Of a stretch of DNA of 64,000 nt, positions 18,543-26,940 are shown piece after piece. The position numbers were made by a program, and so were the translations under genes. The notes below the pieces were generated by a model. The model had not been told where the DNA came from. It saw nothing but the letters and a program-made list of their open reading frames with translations, and did not search any database. Origin of the DNA: Streptomyces sp. ERV7 (GTDB lineage: Bacteria > Actinomycetota > Actinomycetes > Streptomycetales > Streptomycetaceae). Numbering within the stretch: the stretch's first letter is position 1; every line of letters starts with the position of its first letter. The stretch is taken from assembly GCF_001653515.1 (NCBI RefSeq), contig NZ_LYOY01000029.1, positions 1,704,161-1,768,160 of the forward strand, in the 5' to 3' direction.

Positions 18543-19170
18543 TCACCCGGCTTCCGCGCCGGCCCGCCCCGCCTCCGCAAGCCGTCCAGCACCCGACGCC
18601 GACCCCGGACCGGCCTCCGCCTCCGCCTCCGCGTCCAGGCCCGACAGCAGCTCCGCCACCTCCGCGTACGCCTTGGGATCCCCGCCCTCCAGGGCCGTCA
18701 GCGCCAGCTCCCACTGGACCCGCGCCTCGGCGACACGGCCGCGCGCCCGTTCCAGACGGCCGTATTCACGCCTGCCGAGGCCCTCGGTGTACGCGTCGCA
18801 CCGCTCGACGGCCTGGTCGAGGAGGTCCGCGCAGGCGGCGAACGCCTCCTCGGCACGGCCCAGTTCACCCAGCACCCGGACCAGGCCGACCCAGGACTGC
18901 GAGCGCCCGTGCCAGTCGCCCTGCTCGCCGAGGATCCGCAGCGCCCGCTCGAAGTGGCCGACGGCGGCGGCCCATTCGCCCAGGGTGAGGCGCGCGTAGC
19001 CGATGTTGCAGTGCGCGGTGTGCGCCAGGAGCTCACTGCCGATGCGGCAGCCGGTCTCAAGGCTGCGCTCGTGGTAGTCGATGGCCACCCGTGCGTCGGT
19101 GTGCTCGTACAGGTTGCCGAGGTGGCTGAGGATGATCGCCTCGCCGTAGGCGTCGTCGAGTTCGCGGGTC
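18543..19170 (-). pseudogene. Truncated TPR-domain gene (C-terminal part of an AfsR/NB-ARC-type regulator)
   Basis: About 205 codons of tetratricopeptide repeats: AYGEAIILSHLGNLYEHT, AIDYHERSLETGCRIGSELL, HCNIGYARLTLGEWAAAVGHFERAL, LVRVLGELGRAEEAFAACADLL. This is the helical C-terminus typical of large HTH/SARP-NB-ARC-TPR regulators. The DNA-binding and ATPase parts are absent; coding homology stops near 19170, where a 60-codon gene in another frame ends. The low-complexity end (AEAEAEAGPGSASGAG) runs to the stop at 18543. Most likely an inactive remnant. Confidence 0.6.
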
Positions 19171-19351
19171 AGGCCTCCCCCGCGTCCTCGGCCGCCTTCA
19201 CCGCGGGCGCCTCGGCGAGCCGGTACCAGCAGCGGTGGCAGCCGACCGCGTCGCCACGGCTCCGGTGACCGACGGCCAGGCAACACCAGAAGCACCAGAC
19301 AGCGAGACGCTGGGACATGTGAGCGAGACGGAAGGCTATTCTGCGGCTCAT
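19169..19351 (-). CDS. Small cysteine-rich protein (60 aa), unknown
   Basis: Sixty residues with an arginine-rich start, then WCFWCCLAVGHRSRGDAVGCHRCWYRLAEAP. The paired cysteines (CxxCC and CxxC) look like a small zinc-binding knuckle. A GGAG six bases before ATG 19351 and the strong third-position bias in the second half support translation. The stop at 19169 coincides with the point where the TPR remnant begins in another frame, so the tail of this small gene may itself mark a rearrangement junction. It is divergent from the oxidoreductase gene, 58 bp away. No assigned family. Confidence 0.45.
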   Translation of the reverse strand: MSRRIAFRLAHMSQRLAVWCFWCCLAVGHRSRGDAVGCHRCWYRLAEAPAVKAAEDAGEA

Positions 19352-19409
19352 TCGATCTCCATAGAGTTGAGGACATCAAGCAAGAGAACGCGACTCAGGG
19401 AGAGTTACC

Positions 19410-20333
19410 GTGCGCGCAGTCATCCAGAAGTCCGTCGGCGGCCCCGAGGTCCTTGAGGTCGTCGAGACCGAGCGGCCCCGGCCCGAGGCCGGCGAGATCC
19501 TCGTCAAGGTCCACGCCAGCGCGATCAACCCGGTGGACGTGGCCGTGCGGGCCGGCGCCTTCCCGCTGCTCGGCGAGCCGCCGTTCGGGGTGGGCTGGGA
19601 CGTCTCCGGTGTGGTCGAGGAGGTCGGCCCCGGCGCCCGGTTCGCGGTGGGCGACGAGGTGTACGGGATGCCGCTCTTCCCCCGCACCGCGGGCGGATAC
19701 GCCGAGTACGTCGCCGTGCCCGCCGAGCACATGGCGCTCAAGCCCGCCTCGCTCGACCACGTGCACGCCGCCGCCGTCCCGCTCGCGGCCCTCACCGCCT
19801 GGCAGGGTCTGGTGCGGGAGGCGGACGTCAAGCCCGGCGACCGGGTGCTGATCCAGCGCGCGGCCGGTGGCGTCGGGCACTTCGCGGTGCAGATCGCCAA
19901 GGCGCGCGGCGCCCATGTGATCGCCCTGGCGAGCGCGGCCCGCCACGACTTCGTCCGCGCCCTCGGCGCCGACGAGGTCATCGACTACCGCACCACCGAC
20001 TACACGGAGGCCGTCAAGGACGTCGACGTACTCCTCGACTCCACCGCCCAGTCCGACCTCTCTGCCGGTGTGGTGCGCCCCGGCGGTGTGCTGATCAGCA
20101 TCCTGGAGCACCACGACCCGGAGGTGGCCGCACGGGTCGAGGCGGCCGGGCGGCGCTTCGCGGGCGTCTCGGTCGAGCCGGACCGGGCGGCGCTGGAGGC
20201 GATCGCCGAGCTGGTCGACGCGGGCCTGATCCGGCCGTACGTGGAGGAGACGTTCCCGCTGGAGGAGGTCGCCAAGGCGCACGAGCTGGTCGGCTCGGGA
20301 CACGTCCAGGGCAAGATTGTCCTGACGGTCTGA
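19410..20333 (+). CDS. NADP-dependent zinc-free alcohol dehydrogenase/quinone oxidoreductase
   Basis: Medium-chain dehydrogenase/reductase of the quinone-oxidoreductase (zeta-crystallin) branch, 307 residues. The N-terminal GroES-like fold runs to about 120 (AINPVDVAVRAGAFPLLGEPPFGVGWDVSGVVEEVG); the Rossmann motif is RAAGGVGHFAVQIAKARGAHVI, with catalytic zinc ligands absent. GTG 19410 follows CAGGGAGA. An AraC-type gene starts 30 bp downstream on the same strand and probably regulates it. The substrate is likely a quinone or enone but is not determinable. Confidence 0.88.
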   Translation: MRAVIQKSVGGPEVLEVVETERPRPEAGEILVKVHASAINPVDVAVRAGAFPLLGEPPFGVGWDVSGVVEEVGPGARFAVGDEVYGMPLFPRTAGGYAEYVAVPAEHMALKPASLDHVHAAAVPLAALTAWQGLVREADVKPGDRVLIQRAAGGVGHFAVQIAKARGAHVIALASAARHDFVRALGADEVIDYRTTDYTEAVKDVDVLLDSTAQSDLSAGVVRPGGVLISILEHHDPEVAARVEAAGRRFAGVSVEPDRAALEAIAELVDAGLIRPYVEETFPLEEVAKAHELVGSGHVQGKIVLTV

Positions 20334-20363
20334 CCGGCGGACCACCAGGGAGGGCGAGGCCGT

Positions 20364-21302
20364 ATGGACATCCTCACCGAGGCGCTCGCCTCGATGCGCA
20401 CGGGACACCCCACGTCCGTACGGACCAACGGCCACGCCCCCTGGGGCCTGCGGCTGCCGCCGGTCGCGGGGGCCGGGTTCCATGTGGTGCTGTACGGGAC
20501 GTGCTGGCTGGTCCCGCTGGAGGACGCGCCACCGCACCTCAAGCCGATCCCGCTGAACCCCGGCGACGTGGTCTTCCTGCGCGACGGGCGGGGCCACATC
20601 CTCGCCGACCACCCCTCCACCGTGGCGGAGGAGGCCAAGGCCGAGCCGTGCGGCGGGAGTTCGCCGATCGGATCGGTCACGGTCGGCGGCGACGGACCCG
20701 AGACGAGCCTGCTCTGCGGCAACTACCACCTCGACCAGGGCCGCGCGCACCCCCTGGTGCACCAGCTGCCCGAGGTCGTCCACCTGCAGACGCGGCACGG
20801 CCGCCACCCCGAACTGAGCGCCGCCGTCCAGCTCCTCGGCTCCGAGCTGGAGAACCCGCGCATCGGCTCGGACGGCATCGTGCCCACGCTGATCGACTCG
20901 CTGCTGCTCTACATCCTGCGGGCCTGGCTGGAGGAGCAGCCGCCGGCCGCGGCCCGGGGCTGGGCGGCGGCCCTGGGCGACTCGGCGGTGGCGCCCGCGC
21001 TGGCGGCCATCCACGCGGACCCGTCGGCCCCGTGGACGGTCGAGTCGCTGGCGGAGCGGGCCGGTCTTTCCCGGGCCGCGTTCGCCCGGCGCTTCGCCGC
21101 GCTGGTGGGCGAGCCGCCGATGGCGTATCTGACGCGCTGGCGGATGACGACGGCCGCGCGGCTGCTGCGCGAGACGGACGCCCCGCTGACGGCGGTCGCG
21201 GCGCGCACCGGCTACGGCTCGGAGTTCGCCTTCGCCAAGGCCTTCAAACGCGAGTACGGTCTGGCCCCCGGCGGCTACCGCCGCCAGACCCGGGCGGCCT
21301 GA
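20364..21302 (+). CDS. AraC family regulator with cupin_6 sensor domain
   Basis: A 312-residue regulator. The N-terminal cupin (about 20-190) has PWGLRLPPVAGAGFHVVLYGTCWL and NPGDVVFLRDGRGHILAD. The C-terminal AraC double HTH has WTVESLAERAGLSRAAFARRFAALVGEPPMAYLTRWRM and ARTGYGSEFAFAKAFKREYGLAPGGYRR. This layout is common in regulators sitting beside the oxidoreductases or SDR enzymes they control. ATG 20364 follows AGGGAGGGCGAGG. It is likely cotranscribed with the upstream oxidoreductase gene and ends convergently with an SDR gene. Confidence 0.9.
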   Translation: MDILTEALASMRTGHPTSVRTNGHAPWGLRLPPVAGAGFHVVLYGTCWLVPLEDAPPHLKPIPLNPGDVVFLRDGRGHILADHPSTVAEEAKAEPCGGSSPIGSVTVGGDGPETSLLCGNYHLDQGRAHPLVHQLPEVVHLQTRHGRHPELSAAVQLLGSELENPRIGSDGIVPTLIDSLLLYILRAWLEEQPPAAARGWAAALGDSAVAPALAAIHADPSAPWTVESLAERAGLSRAAFARRFAALVGEPPMAYLTRWRMTTAARLLRETDAPLTAVAARTGYGSEFAFAKAFKREYGLAPGGYRRQTRAA

Positions 21303-21331
21303 CCCGGAGGCGTACACCCACGCAGAACCAC

Positions 21332-22288
21332 TCAGTCGTGACGAGCAGTCGGGGCATCGGCCCGCTCGAACACGTACCGGACGTCGGTCAGTCGCTCCGA
21401 CACCTCCCACAGCCGGCGCCCGGTCTCGGCCGAGGCCGCGTCGGCGGACAGCTCCACCCGGGTGGGTCCGCCGCGCAGTTCGGCCATGCCGTCGGGCCCG
21501 ATGAAGTCGCCGCCCCGCGCCTCGGGCGCGGTCGCCGCGTACAGCTGCGGCAGCGCACCCCGGGCCGGGCGCTGGGCGAGCGGCGTGAGAATGCGCCCGA
21601 ACAGCAGCTTCACCATGCCGACGGGCGCGCTCGTCTGCAGGTTGGTGGCTGTGTACCCCGGGTGGGCGAGCACACTGCGCACCCGACTGCCGGACTCGGA
21701 AAGACGCCGGTGGAGTTCGCGCCCGAAGACGGCGTTGGCGAGCTTGGACTGGTCGTAGAACGCCATGGGTGAGTAGCCGCGCTCCCCGGCGAGGTCGTCG
21801 AACCGCAGACGGCCCTTGCGGTGGTTGACCGAACTCACCGTCACCACACGGGGATCGTGCCCGGCGGCCAGCAGGTCGAGCAGCAGCCCGGTGAGGGCGA
21901 AGTGGCCGAGGTGGTTGGCGGCGAACTGCAGCTCGTGGCCCTGGGCGCTGAGCGTGCGGGGCGGCGCCATCACCCCGGCGTTGTTGACGAGCACGTCCAC
22001 GCGCGGGTGGCCGGCTCGTATCCCCCGCGCGAAGGCCCGGACCGAGTCGAGGTCGGCGAGGTCGAGCCGGCGCACCTCGCAGTGCGCGCCCGGCTGTTGG
22101 GCGATGATCCCGGCGGCCGCCCGACGCCCCTTCTCCTCGTCGCGTACGGCCAGGACGACGTGCCCGCCCCGGCGGGCCAGCGCCCGGGTGGTCGCGAGGC
22201 CGAGGCCGCTGTTGGCTCCGGTGACGACGAACACCCGGTCGGTCAGGTCGGGGATCTGCTCGGTGGTCCAGTGCTGCTTCTGCGTCAT
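21332..22288 (-). CDS. Short-chain dehydrogenase/reductase (retinol-dehydrogenase-like)
   Basis: SDR enzyme of 318 residues with cofactor motif TGANSGLG, the NNAG segment (VLVNNAGVMAPP), catalytic serine in VTVSSVNHRKG and the YxxxK pair in FYDQSKLAN. The long form with the HPGYTATNLQ loop resembles the retinol/WW-domain oxidoreductase branch, usually NADP-dependent. ATG 22288 (MTQKQHW) starts close to the Rossmann strand; the frame extends 18 codons further with no support. It is divergent from a TetR gene; a 9-bp inverted repeat in the 80-bp intergenic region suggests TetR control. Confidence 0.88.
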   Translation of the reverse strand: MTQKQHWTTEQIPDLTDRVFVVTGANSGLGLATTRALARRGGHVVLAVRDEEKGRRAAAGIIAQQPGAHCEVRRLDLADLDSVRAFARGIRAGHPRVDVLVNNAGVMAPPRTLSAQGHELQFAANHLGHFALTGLLLDLLAAGHDPRVVTVSSVNHRKGRLRFDDLAGERGYSPMAFYDQSKLANAVFGRELHRRLSESGSRVRSVLAHPGYTATNLQTSAPVGMVKLLFGRILTPLAQRPARGALPQLYAATAPEARGGDFIGPDGMAELRGGPTRVELSADAASAETGRRLWEVSERLTDVRYVFERADAPTARHD

Positions 22289-22306
22289 ATGACATACGCT
22301 GCCGTT

Positions 22307-22343
22307 CATGGCACTTGGTGTCAAGACGCTACTGAGTGCCATG
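22307..22343. promoter_or_regulatory. Likely TetR operator between SDR and tetR genes
   Basis: Perfect inverted repeat CATGGCACT (22307-22315) and AGTGCCATG (22335-22343), separated by 19 bp, in the 80-bp space between two divergent starts. TetR proteins commonly bind such palindromes to repress the neighbour gene and themselves. Confidence 0.55.
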
Positions 22344-22368
22344 CGAGGCAGGGGGTTACCATGGCCGG

Positions 22369-22983
22369 GTGAGCTCCCGCCCCGAAGTCAGCCTGGCCCA
22401 GCGCAAACGTCAGCTCGTCTCGAACGAACTGACCGAAGCGGCGCTCCAACTGCTGGCGTCGAAGGGGTTCGAGGCGGTCACCATCGACGAGATCGCCACG
22501 GCGGCGGGCGTCTCCAAGCGCACGTTCTTCCGGTACTTCGCGTCCAAGGAGGACGTGGTGGTCCAGTTCCTGGCCGACCTGGGCACCGGGATCCGCGCCG
22601 GACTCGCGGCCCGCGCCGCCGGGGAACTCCCCTCCGTGGCCCTGAGGCACGCCGTCTCCGTACCGCTGGCCGAGTGCGCCGGCCACGCCGACCGGGCCCT
22701 GCGGGTGGTCCAGCTGATCCTCGGCACCCCGGCCCTCAACGCACGCTTCCTGGAGCACCAGGCCCAGTGGCGCGACGAACTGACGGCGGAGGTGGCACAC
22801 CGTCTCGGGCTCGACCCCGACACCGATCTGTATCCGTCGCTGGCTGCCGGGATGACGCTGACCGCCTTCGACTCGGTGCTGCGGCGGTGGAGCGGCAGCG
22901 ACGGCGGCGAGGACCCGGCCGAACTGATCCAGCGCGCCTTCGTCGTGATCGCCCCGGCGCTGGACACCGCCGTACGGAAGTAA
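22369..22983 (+). CDS. TetR family transcriptional regulator
   Basis: A 204-residue repressor. HTH: KRQLVSNELTEAALQLLASKGFEAVTIDEIATAAGVSKRTFFRYFASKEDVV, the classic TetR_N with the FFRYF recognition tail. The helical C-terminal domain (about 60-200) should bind the inducer. GTG 22369 is close to the divergent SDR gene start and is chosen because the domain begins soon after. A GC hairpin follows the stop directly. Probably controls the SDR gene through the adjacent palindrome. Confidence 0.88.
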   Translation: MSSRPEVSLAQRKRQLVSNELTEAALQLLASKGFEAVTIDEIATAAGVSKRTFFRYFASKEDVVVQFLADLGTGIRAGLAARAAGELPSVALRHAVSVPLAECAGHADRALRVVQLILGTPALNARFLEHQAQWRDELTAEVAHRLGLDPDTDLYPSLAAGMTLTAFDSVLRRWSGSDGGEDPAELIQRAFVVIAPALDTAVRK

Positions 22984-23000
22984 CGCCCCCGGAGGGGGCG
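22984..23000 (+). terminator. Hairpin immediately after tetR stop
   Basis: CGCCCCC (22984-22990), loop GGA, GGGGGCG (22994-23000): a 7-bp perfect stem directly after the stop codon. Confidence 0.65.
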
Positions 23001-23135
23001 GCTCCCGGCCACTCGTCGGGGCGATCCCCTCCCACCCCTCGCATGCCACCCGCCCCAGGGGGCAGGATGAGGCGGCCATGACACATCCGGGCCATGGCGC
23101 ACCCGTCCGGTGTCGATCCGAAAGGGACCCCTCTC

Positions 23136-23798
23136 GTGCTCCGTAAGCCGTACGCCCTGCTCGCCGCTGCCGCCCTGTTACCCCTCGGCGCCGCGACCCA
23201 GGCCGCAGCCGCCGCCCCGGCCACCGCCGGGCCCGCGACCGCCTGCACCTACACGCCCGCCGTGCCCGCGGACAACTTCAAGGGGATACCGGTCTTCGAC
23301 CCGGTGAAGGCCGCCAAGCCCTACAGCGCCACCCTGCGCACCGGCCAGGGCGCCATCACCTTCCGGGCGCTGACGGACAAGGCCCCGTGCACCACGTACT
23401 CCTTCAAGTTCCTCGCCCAGCGCGACTACTTCGACCGCTCGCACTGCCACCGGCTCACCACGGCCCGGATCTATGTGCTCCAGTGCGGCGACCCGACCGG
23501 CACCGGGAGCGGCGGCCCCGGCTACTCCTTCCCGGACGAGAACCTCACCGGCGCCACCTATCCGGCCGGTACGGTCGCGATGGCCAACGCCGGGCCGAAC
23601 ACCAACGGCAGCCAGTTCTTCTTCGTCTGGAAGGACACCAAACTCTCCCCGGCCTACACACCGTTCGGAAAGGTCACCGCCGGTCTCGACGTGCTGCAGA
23701 AGATCGCCGCGGGCGGCGAGGACGACCAGAACGGACCCGGTGACGGGTTCCCGACGCTGCCGGTGAACATCAAGCGCGTACAGATCAAGAACAAGTAG
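23136..23798 (+). CDS. Secreted peptidyl-prolyl cis-trans isomerase (cyclophilin type)
   Basis: Cyclophilin of 220 residues with a Sec signal peptide (VLRKPYALLAAAALLPLGAATQAAAAAP). Catalytic elements: FDRSHCHRLTTARIYVLQCGDPTGTGSGGPGYSF and the hydrophobic pocket MANAGPNTNGSQFFFVWKDT. The usual arginine of FHR is here in the HRLT context, which some actinobacterial members share. Cys residues near the start and in the loop could pair outside the cell. GTG 23136 follows GAAAGGGA. It is convergent with the EF-G2 gene, separated by a strong terminator. Confidence 0.88.
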   Translation: MLRKPYALLAAAALLPLGAATQAAAAAPATAGPATACTYTPAVPADNFKGIPVFDPVKAAKPYSATLRTGQGAITFRALTDKAPCTTYSFKFLAQRDYFDRSHCHRLTTARIYVLQCGDPTGTGSGGPGYSFPDENLTGATYPAGTVAMANAGPNTNGSQFFFVWKDTKLSPAYTPFGKVTAGLDVLQKIAAGGEDDQNGPGDGFPTLPVNIKRVQIKNK

Positions 23799-23852
23799 TC
23801 GGAGCCGACAACAGGCAGTCCCCCGTCGGGGCAGTCGGCCCCGGTCTTCAGG

Positions 23853-23883
23853 GATGGCCCCGCCCTGTGCGGGCGGGGCCATC
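23853..23883. terminator. Bidirectional terminator between cyclophilin and EF-G2 genes
   Basis: Perfect 13-bp stem: 23853-23865 (GATGGCCCCGCCC) with 23871-23883 and a 5-nt loop, lying between two convergent stop codons. Confidence 0.85.
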
Positions 23884-23891
23884 GTCGGGCG

Positions 23892-25991
23892 CTAGCGGGT
23901 CGGCAGGGTGTCCGCCACCCCGGCCGGGACCGGGGCGTAGCCCGTGGGCCGGGTGGTGAACGTGCCCCGGCCCTGGGTGCGGCCGCGCAGCCGGGACGCG
24001 TAGCCGAACAGCTCGGCCAGCGGCACGGTCGCGGTGACCACCGAGGTGCCCGCCCGGGCGGCCGAGCCCGAGACCCGGCCGCGCCGCGCCGCCAGATCAC
24101 CGAGGACCGCGCCCACCACACTGTCCGGCACCGTGACGGTGACCTCGATGACCGGCTCCAGGAGCGCCATCGTGCTCGTACGCAGGGCCTCGCGCAGCGC
24201 GAGACGGCCCGCCGTACGGAACGCCATCTCCGAGGAGTCCTTGGAGTGGGTGGCGCCGTCGGCCAGCGTGACCCGCAGCCCGGTCACCGGGTGGCCGCCG
24301 AGGGGACCCTCGGCCAGCGCGTCCCGGCACCCGGCCTCGACCGCGCGGACGTACTCCTGCGGCACCCGCCCGCCCGTGACGGCCGAGCGGAACACGAAGC
24401 CCTCCGCACTGCCGCCGGTGGCTCCGGCGGCGGCTTCCAGCGGCTCCACATCGAGGACGACATGGGCGAACTGACCTGCTCCTCCCTCCTGTTTGACGTG
24501 GCGGTACAGCAGTCCGGACACCCCGCGGGCGACCGTCTCGCGATAGGCGACCTGCGGCCGCCCGACGTTCAGTTCGAGGGTCTGGGCGCGGCGGATCTTC
24601 TCCACCGCGACCTCCAGATGCAGCTCGCCCATCCCGGACAGCACCGTCTGCCCGGTCTCGGCGTCGGTCCGCACGGCCAACGAGGGGTCCTCCTCGACCA
24701 GTTGGGCCAGCGCCGAGGCCAGCTTGTCCGTGTCGAGGCTCCGACGGGCCTCGACCGCCACCGACACGACCGGGGCCGCGACGGACGGCGGCTCGAAGAC
24801 GAGCGGTGCGTCCGGCGCGCACAGAGTGGCCCCGGCGCGGGCCGACTTGGGTCCGACCACGGCGACGATGTCCCCGGCGAGCGCCCGGTCCACCTCGGTG
24901 TTCCGGTCCGCCTGTACGCGCAGGATCCGCGCGACGCGCTCGGTGCGCCCGGCCGTGGCGTCGAGCACGGTGTCTCCCTTCTCGATGGTTCCGGCGTACA
25001 CCCGCACATAGGTGAGGCGGCCCGTGGCGGTCGAGGTCACCTTGAAGACCAGTCCGGCGAACGGCGCGGCCGGGTCGGCGGCCCGCTCCCGCACCTCCCC
25101 GCCCAGGGTGCCCCGTACGGCGGGCACGTCCAGCGGGGACGGAAGGTAGGCCACCACGGCGTCGAGCAGTGGCTCGACGCCCCGGTTGCGGTACGCCGAG
25201 CCGCACAGCACCACGACGCCCTCGCCCTCACGCGTGAGGTCGCGCAGCGCCGCCGCCAGGGTGGCATCCCGCAGCGCCGCCCCGGCGCAGAACTCCTCCA
25301 GGGCGCCCGGGTGGAGCTCCGCCACGGTCTCTTCGAGCAGTCGGCGCCGCCGCCCCGCCTCCTCGCGCAGTCCTTCGGGGACCGGGCCTTCCTCGTACGC
25401 CTCACCCTCCGCGCCCCACACCAGCGCGCGCATACGCACCAGGTCCACCACGCCCGTGAAGCCGTCCTCCCGGCCGATCGGCAGCTGGACGACGAGCGGG
25501 ACGGTGTGCAGCCGGTCCCGGATCGAGGCGACCGCCGTGTCCAGGTCGGCACCGGCGCGGTCCAGTTTGTTCACGAACGCGATCCGGGGCACCCGGTGCC
25601 GGTCGGCCTGCCGCCACACCGACTCGCTCTGCGGCTCGACGCCCGCGACCGCGTCGAACACGGCGATGGCACCGTCGAGCACGCGCAGCGAGCGCTCCAC
25701 CTCGTCGGAGAAGTCGACGTGGCCGGGGGTGTCGATGAGGTTGATCCGGTGGCCGTCCCAGTCGCAGCTCACGGCCGCGGCGAAGATGGTGATGCCGCGC
25801 TTGCGCTCCTGCGGGTCGAAGTCGGTGACGGTCGTGCCGTCGTGGACCTCACCCCGTTTATGGGTGGCGCCCGTCGCGTAGAGGAAACGTTCGGTGACGG
25901 TGGTCTTGCCCGCGTCCACATGGGCGAGGATGCCCAGGTTGCGTACGACGGTCAGCGGACGGGTGGGGCGGGTTCGGAGGTTGGTGCGCAT
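23892..25991 (-). CDS. Second elongation factor G (EF-G2 / FusB-like paralogue)
   Basis: A 699-residue translational GTPase with G1 [10 protein letters not shown]2 region KRGITI, G3 DTPGH and G4 NKLD, then EF-G domains II-V ([37 protein letters not shown]). It differs from the housekeeping EF-G, which in Streptomyces lies in the str operon, so this is a paralogue such as the EF-G2 known in S. coelicolor. Its role may be stress translation or reduced sensitivity to an EF-G inhibitor. ATG 25991 gives [10 protein letters not shown] 770-bp non-coding region with a possible leader peptide precedes it, suggesting conditional expression. Confidence 0.88.
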   Translation of the reverse strand: MRTNLRTRPTRPLTVVRNLGILAHVDAGKTTVTERFLYATGATHKRGEVHDGTTVTDFDPQERKRGITIFAAAVSCDWDGHRINLIDTPGHVDFSDEVERSLRVLDGAIAVFDAVAGVEPQSESVWRQADRHRVPRIAFVNKLDRAGADLDTAVASIRDRLHTVPLVVQLPIGREDGFTGVVDLVRMRALVWGAEGEAYEEGPVPEGLREEAGRRRRLLEETVAELHPGALEEFCAGAALRDATLAAALRDLTREGEGVVVLCGSAYRNRGVEPLLDAVVAYLPSPLDVPAVRGTLGGEVRERAADPAAPFAGLVFKVTSTATGRLTYVRVYAGTIEKGDTVLDATAGRTERVARILRVQADRNTEVDRALAGDIVAVVGPKSARAGATLCAPDAPLVFEPPSVAAPVVSVAVEARRSLDTDKLASALAQLVEEDPSLAVRTDAETGQTVLSGMGELHLEVAVEKIRRAQTLELNVGRPQVAYRETVARGVSGLLYRHVKQEGGAGQFAHVVLDVEPLEAAAGATGGSAEGFVFRSAVTGGRVPQEYVRAVEAGCRDALAEGPLGGHPVTGLRVTLADGATHSKDSSEMAFRTAGRLALREALRTSTMALLEPVIEVTVTVPDSVVGAVLGDLAARRGRVSGSAARAGTSVVTATVPLAELFGYASRLRGRTQGRGTFTTRPTGYAPVPAGVADTLPTR

Positions 25992-26762
25992 GGCCCGAGG
26001 CCTTTCAGGATGAAGCGGAGAGGGCGGCGCGATTCCCGGACGAGAACAGACGAGAAGAAGGGGCCTGGATCCAGGCAGGAGTGACCGCACCCCGCCGCAC
26101 ATGAGTGGGCACACGGCTGGGCACTCGGCTCACCGTGGGGGCAGGGGTCGGGAGTTCGTCGCGGGCATCCGGTGGCGGCCGCGCAGCCGTCACCGGGAAG
26201 AGGTGGACACCAGGATCACGTCGTACCGCGACGGGGGAACGACGACAGTGGTGTACTCACACATGCCGCACTCCCTTCAACCGGTCACCTCACGGCCCGG
26301 GGTCCCGTGGCCGCTGCGGTGTGAGTGTATGAGCCCGACCGGGTTGCCCGCACCGGATTATTCCGGGGGCCTGGGCGCCCACCGTGGCCCGACTTCGCCG
26401 TACACGAACACACCCCGTGGGGCGGACAGTTGGATTCCGGGTGGGGGCATCTGGGCGCCGGGGTGCCGGTCGCTGCTGCACTCAGCGAGGGGTTTCGGCA
26501 TCGCACCAGGTGAGCGACCTGATCGCAGAGCAACCCACCGCCGTTCCGGGATGGCGCGTTCCGCTCTGCCACCGGCTCAACACCTTCGAATGAGACAGAT
26601 CATGAAAGCAACCGATGCATTCAACTACGGCCATTGACGAGCAGTCAGATCCACCGCGACTCTCTCGATAGGGACGGGCCACCACAGCGCGACGACGCCG
26701 GCGGGCCAACCCGTGCGGGCGCGGTGGCCTCCCACTCCCCAGAAGAGCGAAGGACGGTTGGG
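25992..26762. other. Long intergenic region between EF-G2 and the peptide gene
   Basis: Contains a possible leader peptide (minus strand, 26190-26264) serving the EF-G2 gene and, presumably, the promoter of the peptide operon on the plus strand. A CCTGGATCCAGG palindrome with a following pyrimidine-rich run lies between leader and EF-G2 start (minus strand, near 26065). No other convincing gene was seen; a 15-codon frame at 26590-26637 has no ribosome binding site. Confidence 0.5.
26190..26264 (-). CDS. Possible 24-residue leader peptide upstream of EF-G2
   Basis: ATG 26264 is preceded by AAGGGAGTGC and opens 24 codons (MCEYTTVVVPPSRYDVILVS, then TSSR) before TGA, about 200 bp upstream of the EF-G2 start on the same strand. 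Upstream peptides control several translation-related resistance genes by ribosome stalling; the PP and repeated Val/Thr codons would suit that. The reading frame is short, so chance is not excluded. Confidence 0.4.
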   Translation of the reverse strand: MCEYTTVVVPPSRYDVILVSTSSR

Positions 26763-26870
26763 ATGAAGCAGCTCAAGCAGCCCAGGACCGGAATGAAGAA
26801 GTTCAGGATCCGCAAGACCGGTCCGGTTCGGTTGACGAGCGGTACGTCCGTCTACGACTGGTGGTGCTGA
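26763..26870 (+). CDS. Small basic peptide, candidate RiPP precursor (35 aa)
   Basis: A 35-codon gene after AAGGACGGTTGGG. The peptide begins MKQLKQPRTGMKKFRIRKTG, is strongly basic for its first two thirds and ends in the aromatic core TSVYDWWC. Third codon positions are less GC-biased than in neighbours, common for small peptide genes. It lies 70 bp upstream of a gene encoding a PqqD/RRE-like domain fused to a membrane protease, the usual layout of a leader-core precursor and its recognition/processing protein. A TG (20-21 positions in) before the hydrophobic end could mark a leader/core border. No known family recognised. Confidence 0.65.
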   Translation: MKQLKQPRTGMKKFRIRKTGPVRLTSGTSVYDWWC

Positions 26871-26940
26871 GCACCAGGGCACGGCGTGTGCGGTCCGCTG
26901 ACGCCGGGCCGCACACGCCCGTTTCCCCGAGGGGAGGGCT

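Noticed and set aside
23892..25991. Tet(M)-type ribosomal protection protein instead of EF-G2
   Set aside because: Full EF-G domain set and typical EF-G C-terminal motifs; no clear ribosomal-protection-specific sequence that I can see.
26065..26110. CCTGGATCCAGG palindrome as a true attenuator before EF-G2
   Set aside because: Stem is short without a loop sequence; no competing structure with the leader peptide could be seen by eye.
26590..26637. 15-codon frame before the WWC peptide as a second precursor
   Set aside because: No ribosome binding site and no similarity to the 35-residue peptide.
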